From Cymodocea nodosa (lineage: Eukaryota; Streptophyta; Magnoliopsida; Alismatales; Cymodoceaceae): a stretch of 64,000 bases of DNA. The notes under the pieces are model-generated. The model was given only the letters and a program-made list of their open reading frames with translations. It was not told the DNA's origin and did not search any database. The stretch covers positions 10,454,001 to 10,518,000 of the forward strand of contig CM072346.1 of assembly GCA_036874045.1 (NCBI GenBank), read 5' to 3'. Shown piece by piece: positions 57,901 to 64,000 of the stretch. Position 1 is the first letter of the stretch, and every line of letters begins with the position of its first letter. A program made the position numbers and the translations under genes.

Positions 57901-59037
57901 ACTGAATATCAGAGCATATTGTCTTTCTGCCATGACCAAGCATGTGGAGGACATTTTGGTTCCGGGAAAACTACTGCTAAAATTCTGCAATGTGGATTTT
58001 ATTGGCCAACATTATTCAAAGATGCTCATAAATATTGCTTAAGTTGTTTAAGATGCCAACAAATAGGAACAATATCAAAGAGGAATATGATGCCTCTCAA
58101 TCCTATTGTTGAAGTTGAAATCTTTGATGTGTGGGGAATAGATTTTATGGGTCCATGTCCTATGTCTAATCAATTTAATTATATATTATTGGGGGTGGAT
58201 TATGTATCTCAATGGATAGAAGCTATTCCTACAAAAACTAATGATAACAAAGTGGTAATACATTTTTTAAGAACTAATATAATTGCTAGATTTGGAATAC
58301 CTAAAGCTATTATCAGTGATAGAGGAACTCATTTCTATAATAGAAGTTTTGAAGCCTTAATGAAGAAATATGGAGTAAAACATAAAATTGCAACATCATA
58401 TCACCCACAAACAAGTGGACAAGTAGAAAGTGCAAACAAACAAATTAAATTAATTTTAGAAAAAGTAGTAAATCCTACTAGAAAAGATTGGGTTAATAGA
58501 CTATTCGATGCACTTTAGGCTTATAGAACTGCTTATAAGGTAAGCTTAGGTATGTCACCTTTTAGGCTAGTATATGGAAAAAGTTGTCATTTACTTGTTG
58601 AAATTGAACATAAAGCTTATTAGGCATTAAAAACTCTGAATACTAATTTAAATCAAGCTGCTGAAAACAAGCAAATGTAATTGATTGAATTAGAAGAATT
58701 TAGGAATGAAGCTTATTCGAAAATTGTAAGAGAAAAAGAGAAAATGAAGTTCTGGTATGACAAGAAAATTATTCCAAAAACCTTTGAAATAGGACAAGAA
58801 GTATATCTTTATATGACTAGACTCCATAACCATTTAGGAAAATTAAGATCTAGATGGGCAGGACCTTATATAATTTGAAATATTTATTCTTATGGAGATA
58901 TTGAAATTGAAAATCCTAAAAATCAGAACATATTTAAAGTAAATGGACAAAGACTTAAACCTATTCTGAAAATTACAACAAGTTCCTTTGGAATTATAGA
59001 AGAAGTAAGAGTAGAGGACTACTCAAGCTTTACTTAG
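54976..59037 (+). pseudogene. pol polyprotein lacking protease (B copy 3)
   Basis: It starts MAYAYAQRFLKPIVSICEFC. The knuckle reads CEFCNLEGHDISDY, so its last cysteine is lost. Near 55762 the frame ends in a copia LTR fragment; pol resumes at about 56338 with YLEEDAKLVRIPERRLNPNL-like sequence, leaving out what corresponds to about 42350-43500 of copy 2, including all of protease. RT follows with IFMDDFTIYE, RNase H from 57319 ([20 protein letters not shown]) and integrase with complete HHCC ([10 protein letters not shown]) and DDE motifs ([26 protein letters not shown]). Stops or shifts at 55381, 55615, 56836, 57020, 57177, 58516, 58621 and 58876 disable it. It closely matches copy 2. Confidence 0.9.
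55763..56313 (+). repeat. partial copia LTR inside B copy 3
   Basis: It starts TGTTAGGAATTTTG and follows the LTR at 34163-35376 (in its own orientation) for about 550 bp to GATAAAGTTTCGGTGAATC, then stops. The rest of the LTR and about 1.15 kb of pol are gone. The exit point has a short repeated phrase, AATCCAAACCTTAA twice, also found at 56390-56405 in pol. Confidence 0.85.
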
Positions 59038-59725
59038 TAAGAAATTTTCTAAGTTTATATATATATAAAAATTTAAAAAAACTTAGTTAAAATTAGTCAC
59101 AGTTCAACCGATAGAAGTTATCAGTTTGACCGAAACATATATTAAAAAGAAAAAAATTATTACAGTTCAACCGACAAGATCCATCGATTAGATTGGAACA
59201 TAAAAACATAAAAAAATTCTATATATTATATTAAGTAAAATGTCTATTTTACCAAAGATAGTATTGGTAGGAAAAAAAGAAAAATATGTAATTTCGGTTC
59301 GACCGAGGAATATAACGGTTTGACCGAAATTCTTAAATGTTGAATTAATTAAGAGTCGGTTAGACTGAAAATTCTTCAATCTTGACTGAAGTAAAAACTA
59401 TTATTATAAGTATTTTTATTAGTTATAACTTTATAGGAAGTCCGTTGAGTTAAGTGTAACTCAACGAACTTACTCCATTGAGTTATAGTTAACTCAATAG
59501 AGTACTATAGTTAAGTCCATGGACTTAGTCTGTGGAGTTAATCGTAACTCCACGAAGAAGTGAGTGAGAAAGTGAGTGTTTGCACGGAAAAATGACCTGA
59601 TTACCTGCCTAAAACTTAGGGCTTATTTATACTTAAACTTAGGATTTAGGGGCATTATCCACAGAATCATTTAGAACTTAGAATAGTAGAGATTAGAGCA
59701 ATTCTGTTCCATTCCGTCACTCCAC
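59038..59725 (+). promoter_or_regulatory. pol-accessory ORF spacer with two dyad types (B copy 3)
   Basis: No gene. 59100-59390 holds diverged CGGTT..ACCGA repeats (CAGTTCAACCGAT, TTTCGGTTCGACCGA). 59440-59558 holds CGTTGAGTTA-type dyads. The order equals copies 1 and 2. Confidence 0.65.
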
Positions 59726-61972
59726 GATGACGAAGATGATGCTAGAGTTTTAGGAAGCAGTTGACACCACGAGATTTCTCAAAGAATCTGAAGAATGGCA
59801 TACAAGACAAAAGAGTAGGAACACGACAAGGGAGAAAATACTAGAAAAGGTAGAATCTGATATCTTTTTCTGGGAAAGAGTTTTAGTTGATTTAGACATT
59901 AGAATCCCTCGAATCGTGGAAACAAGGATTAAAGTAGCAATAGAAGTTGTTATTAACAGAGAAAGAAAAATCAGACCAAACAATGAGGTTGCCCTAGAGT
60001 TAATCTGGCGCAAGTCAAGATTATGGTTCATGAGACACATTACTGGACATGCCTAGTGGGAAATCCAAGAGCAATAGAGGAAAGAAACTAAAGAATATGC
60101 AACTAAAGAACAAGAGGAGCCGACTGTTGAAAGACCTGTCCTTGAGGAATAGTAGCCAAGACCTTCAGTTCCGCCAATAGAGCCTTTACAGAGAGTAGCA
60201 TTTGCTTGGCCGAGAACTAAAGAAGAGGATAAAGAATTTGCCAGCTTGGTCAAAATAGCAAAAGACTAAGGGGATGATAAACAAATGGCTATGGCCAAGG
60301 CACATATTTTGTATGATGCCATGAAGAAAAGAAGGGCCGAAGAAAAGTTGAGGGCCCAATATAAGATTAAAGTGGAGCAACATCAAGAAGTACCTAGATC
60401 AAGAGCTACAAGAGAAATTGAAGCTGGTCCTTCGAGACTAGTAATTACAGAAAAACTTAAACAGGAAGAGCTAGTACCTGTGGCTCGAGGGCCTGTAGAG
60501 CCTATTTTAGTAGATTTAATCTCGGAGGAGGAAGAGGAAGACCAAGCACAACTAATTAGAAGAAAGAAAGGAAAAGAGATAGTGTCTGAACCTCAAGAAG
60601 AGATTAAACCTGAGCCAACAATATCAGTAAGACCTCTAGAGCCAATTTTTATAAACCTACTATCCAAATCTAAGGAGGAGCAAGAGCAGTAACAGCAAGA
60701 GCAAAGAAAAGAAGAAAAACAAGCTGAAACTAACCTACAACCTATACAAACAGAAGATATTGAAATTAGGGTAGAAGCTGATTTGCCCGTGACTCCATCC
60801 CAATCTGCCATAGAATTAGAAAGAACAGTGACAATGTAGATTGGTAGTCAGGAGGATGAAGAAGAAGAAGAAATTGAACAAAGAGCTGAACAAGAGCATA
60901 TGGAACAACAAGGAAATATCTCGATAGATTCCATTGAAGAGCAAGAGACTCTTCAGCAAATTTTGGAAAGAATTCAAGATAGAAGAGTGGGGAGTTCTAT
61001 TGGCTCTCCACCATAGATAGAAGCAGAAGCAAAAATGCTGGAATCTCCAGATCATTTTCAACAAAGTCAAGTTCAGCAAATGGAAGAGGAAATTCAAGAG
61101 CAAACCTCCCTAGAGCAACAAATTCAATTTCCTGACCCGATTGAAGCAACAGTTTTGAATGAAGTATACTTTTGGAGTCAGGAAGCATACAATAAATATC
61201 AAGAGATTAGGGGTTATGCTATTATTTACAGTAGACCAGTAAACTAGGACGGTATGCAAGAAATCAGAGAATTATTTGAGTTCCAGGGTCTACTGTAAAT
61301 TATTTCTCAACAGAAAGGGCATGTAATTTATGAAAATTTAGTGCCCTATTTCTATGCAAATTTGAGAGAAGAAGAAGGACAATTAATTTCCAACGTGGAA
61401 CAAGCTGATGTACAGATAACACCAAAACTTCTCCACAACATTTTAGGATTGAAAAGTGAAGGAAAAGAAATTTTGGAAAGCACAACTACCGTTGAGTGGA
61501 CAAAATAGGAAATCAAGGACAATTTAGCTATCAATCCTGGTGTGCCATTATTAAATAGACTAAAGCAATTAAATGGTAAAGCACACATGGTAGCTAACAT
61601 TTTGATTAAGAATGTCTACCAACGACAAGACCATGATATTGAACTAAGTCAATTTGTCAAATGGGCCACATATGTAGTTATGAATAGAATCCAAATCAAC
61701 TGGTGTCAAGTCTTCCTGTCCAAGATAAAATATGCAAAGAAGAAATTATTTTATGGAGATTTGATACCTATATTGACTTCACGAAATGGACATCTAAAAG
61801 GATAAAATCAAGAGCCATTTCAATGAAGGAATACAGAAACTACAATGCTACAACTATTGAAATATTTGTACCTTTTGGAGATATTATTGGAGTTGTGGAT
61901 TGGATAAATCAATTAGAGCAACAACTAGAAAAGCTCCAAAAGGAAGTAGATGAACTTAGGAGAAAAGACTAA
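59726..61972 (+). pseudogene. accessory (env-position) ORF with Transposase_32-like region (B copy 3)
   Basis: From ATG 59726 (MTKMMLEF) with an early stop near 59750 and others, to the coiled-coil end INQLEQQLEKLQKEVDELRR at 61970. The acidic middle (VDLISEEEEEDQAQLIRRKK) and the C-terminal region (VPYFYANLREEEGQLISNVE, LLNRLKQLNGKAHMVANILI) match the other copies. A small deletion near 61768 removes the LMVD segment and shifts the frame. It lies 688 bp after pol and 943 bp before the gag intron donor. Confidence 0.7.
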
Positions 61973-62915
61973 ATGTATTGTTCGTCTACTTATATTTGTA
62001 TTGAAAGATATTTGACTGAATGTAAATGTAAATTATTCATATAAATGAATGTGTGAATTTTAGATGTTTATCAATTTGTGTTTGAGAATGAATGATGTAA
62101 TTGAGAATTGAATTGAATATTATATAGCTATTTAAAGAGGTGCAAGACTATTTAAAAGATTTACAAATTTTATAAATGACAAGATTAAATGCATGATGAT
62201 TGGTTAATGCTTGAATATATCTGCATACTGGAAAGTAAAATGTAAATTTTGCATAATAGGAAATCAATTGTAAGTTAAATATGCATATAATGTTCAGATT
62301 TAAATGAATTTAAGTTAGAACACTACATTATGACATGTATTTAACTTTAATTAAGTTGACAAAATGTAGAGGAAAAATATATAGAAGTTAATACGGAGAG
62401 TGAGTTTTAGAAAAATTTTGCTAAATGTTAACTCCATGAACTTAGTCTGTTGAGTTACACTTAACTCCACGAGGTCAATAACAATATATAGGTCACTCTG
62501 TTGAGTTATCTGTAACTCAACAAAGTTAGTCTGTGGAGTTAGCAAATAGTAACCTAAGCTAGTCCATTGAGTTATCTGTAACTCAACAAGGTTAGTTCGT
62601 GGATTAAGCTGAATGGTTTTTTTTTTTTTTTTGCCACGAACGAAACTTCGTGGGTTTGGCAGTTACTGAAATTTGAAATTAGAAGTGGAACACGTAACCA
62701 TAAAAATAGGAACCACACTACACGTTACAAGACACATTCTTGCAACAAGATTCATTTACTTTATGGACGTGCATTATAAATATAGAACAGAATGTTATTT
62801 ACGAGTTACTAGCACTTGAGGAAAGAAAAGCATTTCGTTGGAGAACTGGAAGGAGAAGTAGTTGATTCTACTTCATCCGTCAACAACCATTTATTGAAAA
62901 CAAAGCTTTAGACTA
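61973..62915 (+). promoter_or_regulatory. accessory ORF-gag spacer with dyads (B copy 3)
   Basis: No gene. CGTTGAGTTA/TAACTCAACG and TAACTCCACG half-sites lie at 62428-62606, followed by a T-run (62617-62632). The last ~130 bp are the exon upstream of the gag intron. Confidence 0.6.
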
Positions 62916-62921
62916 GTATGT
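62916..62921 (+). promoter_or_regulatory. splice donor before gag (B copy 3)
   Basis: GTATGT after AGACTA, at the position where copy 2 is joined to its F-box gene. Confidence 0.75.
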
Positions 62922-62960
62922 AATTAATCTTCTACTATCTTATTTTATGATTAAGAGTTT

Positions 62961-63980
62961 ATGAGCACATGGATTCGTTCTCCTAGCACTAAACAATTAG
63001 TAAGAACACCTACATAGGATTATTCAACATAGAGGTATACTGAAATATTTTCTGAATTGGACTTTAACGAAATCCTTAGGGGTGTAGCTATCCTTTCATT
63101 AAAAGAGAACAAAGATATGGCTGCTTCAATAGAAAAATCATTAGGAGAAATTTTGTATCCTGAATTAGTTGATGAGCCTTCATGTATTCGATTGCCAAAC
63201 TTTGAGGGAGATAGGTTTGAACTGAAATTTAATTATATTAGTCAATTGCCACACTTTCATGGATTAGAAAGAGAAGATACCTATTATTTCGTTAGAGAAT
63301 TTAACGAAGTTTGTCAAATGATGAAATTGCCAAACATGAGTATGGATGCTATTAAACTTAGATATATCCCTTTTGCTTTAAAAGACACACCTAAGAGATG
63401 GTTATATACTTTGTCACCTGATTCAATTTCTACATGGACTGAATTTTGCTTTGTTTTTCTGGAAAAATATTATCCAACACATCAAACGATTAAAAAGAAA
63501 AAGGAAATATTAATGTGTAGCTAAAAATAGGGAGAATCATTCTGGAAATATTTTGAAAGATTTAAAGATTTATTGACTCAATGCCCACATCATGCAATGA
63601 GTAAAGCACAACTAATAGGTATAATTTATGAAGGCAAAGATGTTTCAACGAAATCTTTATTAGAATCTACTTGTCAGAATGGATTTTTAAAACTATATAG
63701 TGAAGAAGCATGGACATATTTTGAAAACTTTGCAAAAAGAACTGCACAGTGGGAAAATTCAGCTGAAGCTATCATAGATAAAAGAATATTATCAAGGGGA
63801 ATGCATGAAATAGATTCAAACACTATGCTTGAAGTTAAATTAACTGAATTAACAAAGAAAATAGAAGAGTTATCATTAAATCAAAAACTAGCAGAAAAGA
63901 ATGCAAACATTAACGATTTAGATATTATTTATGCTAGAAACCAAAAGGATAACTTTGGAATTTCTTATAACCCTAATTAG
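62961..63980 (+). pseudogene. gag capsid ORF without a zinc knuckle (B copy 3)
   Basis: ATG at 62961 (MSTWIRSPSTKQLVRTPT), then TAG at 63015-63017, shared with copy 1, and another at 63030. The capsid region reads LPHFHGLEREDTYYFVREF and IKLRYIPFALKDTPKRWLYT. A further stop near 63523 is followed by TQCPHHAMSKAQLIG, LLESTCQNGFLKLYSEEAW and the Lys/Glu-rich stretch before the SYNPN motif. The TAG at 63978-63980 replaces the Trp codon of copy 1. There is no CCHC motif. The ORF would continue beyond the window by comparison with copy 1. Confidence 0.85.
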
Positions 63981-64000
63981 AGAAATCACTCAAACCGATC

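Larger units (their letters stand above)
54869..64000 (+). mobile_element. Athila-like retrotransposon B, copy 3 interior (cut by window end)
   Basis: Primer site, pol, accessory ORF, splice donor and gag are present in the same order as copy 1; the F-box gene and 3' LTR would lie beyond 64000. Protease is replaced by part of a copia LTR. Confidence 0.88.

Overview
The window is plant nuclear DNA from a repeat-dense region, most likely a eudicot. It is AT-rich and almost entirely LTR retrotransposons in various states of decay. I see no intact host gene, no rRNA or tRNA gene and no CRISPR array. The dominant elements are Ty3/gypsy of the Athila type: the primer-binding sites resemble the 3' end of tRNA-Asp, the reverse transcriptase has an FMDD active site, and an env-position ORF follows integrase. 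At least two Ty1/copia-type families are also present.

Layout. 1-7069: 3' part of gypsy element A (RNase H, integrase, then gag, a long 3' UTR and the 3' LTR). 7075-9303: a decayed minus-strand gene I do not recognise, split by a solo LTR (7951-9174) with a 5-bp target duplication. 10264-27943: complete 17.7-kb gypsy element, B copy 1, on the minus strand. 27944-28967: remnant of an Athila-like 3' UTR. 28968-35376: copia element on the minus strand, missing its 3' LTR. 35377-35635: scrap of B-family protease. 35636-37308: LTR of a second copia-type family plus a stub of its interior. 37556-39578: B-family LTR lacking its end. 39579-64000: two further B elements sharing one LTR in the order LTR, interior (copy 2), LTR, interior (copy 3, cut by the window end).

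The main result is the B family's gene order, supported by comparing its three copies. After the 5' LTR comes a pol ORF headed by a lone CCHC zinc knuckle, followed by protease, reverse transcriptase, RNase H and integrase. Next comes an acidic accessory ORF with a region like the putative plant transposon protein domain (Transposase_32). The capsid part of gag follows integrase rather than preceding protease. Last comes an F-box/F-box-associated gene that looks captured from a plant host. In copies 1 and 3 gag begins just inside a GTATGT splice donor. In copy 1 it ends before a TTATACAG acceptor that abuts the F-box gene. In copy 2 gag is absent, and accessory-ORF flank and F-box flank meet at that same junction (49998/49999). 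The simplest reading is that gag lies in an intron: retaining it gives gag, splicing it gives the F-box message, and copy 2 descends from a spliced RNA. Element A also has gag after integrase.

Noncoding junctions of B are filled with short hairpin-forming dyads: CGTTGAGTTA facing TAACTCAACG, and ACCGA facing TCGGT. The first type also forms a 32-bp-period array in LTRs of the unrelated copia-type family. All coding regions carry stops or frameshifts, so these copies are probably inactive.
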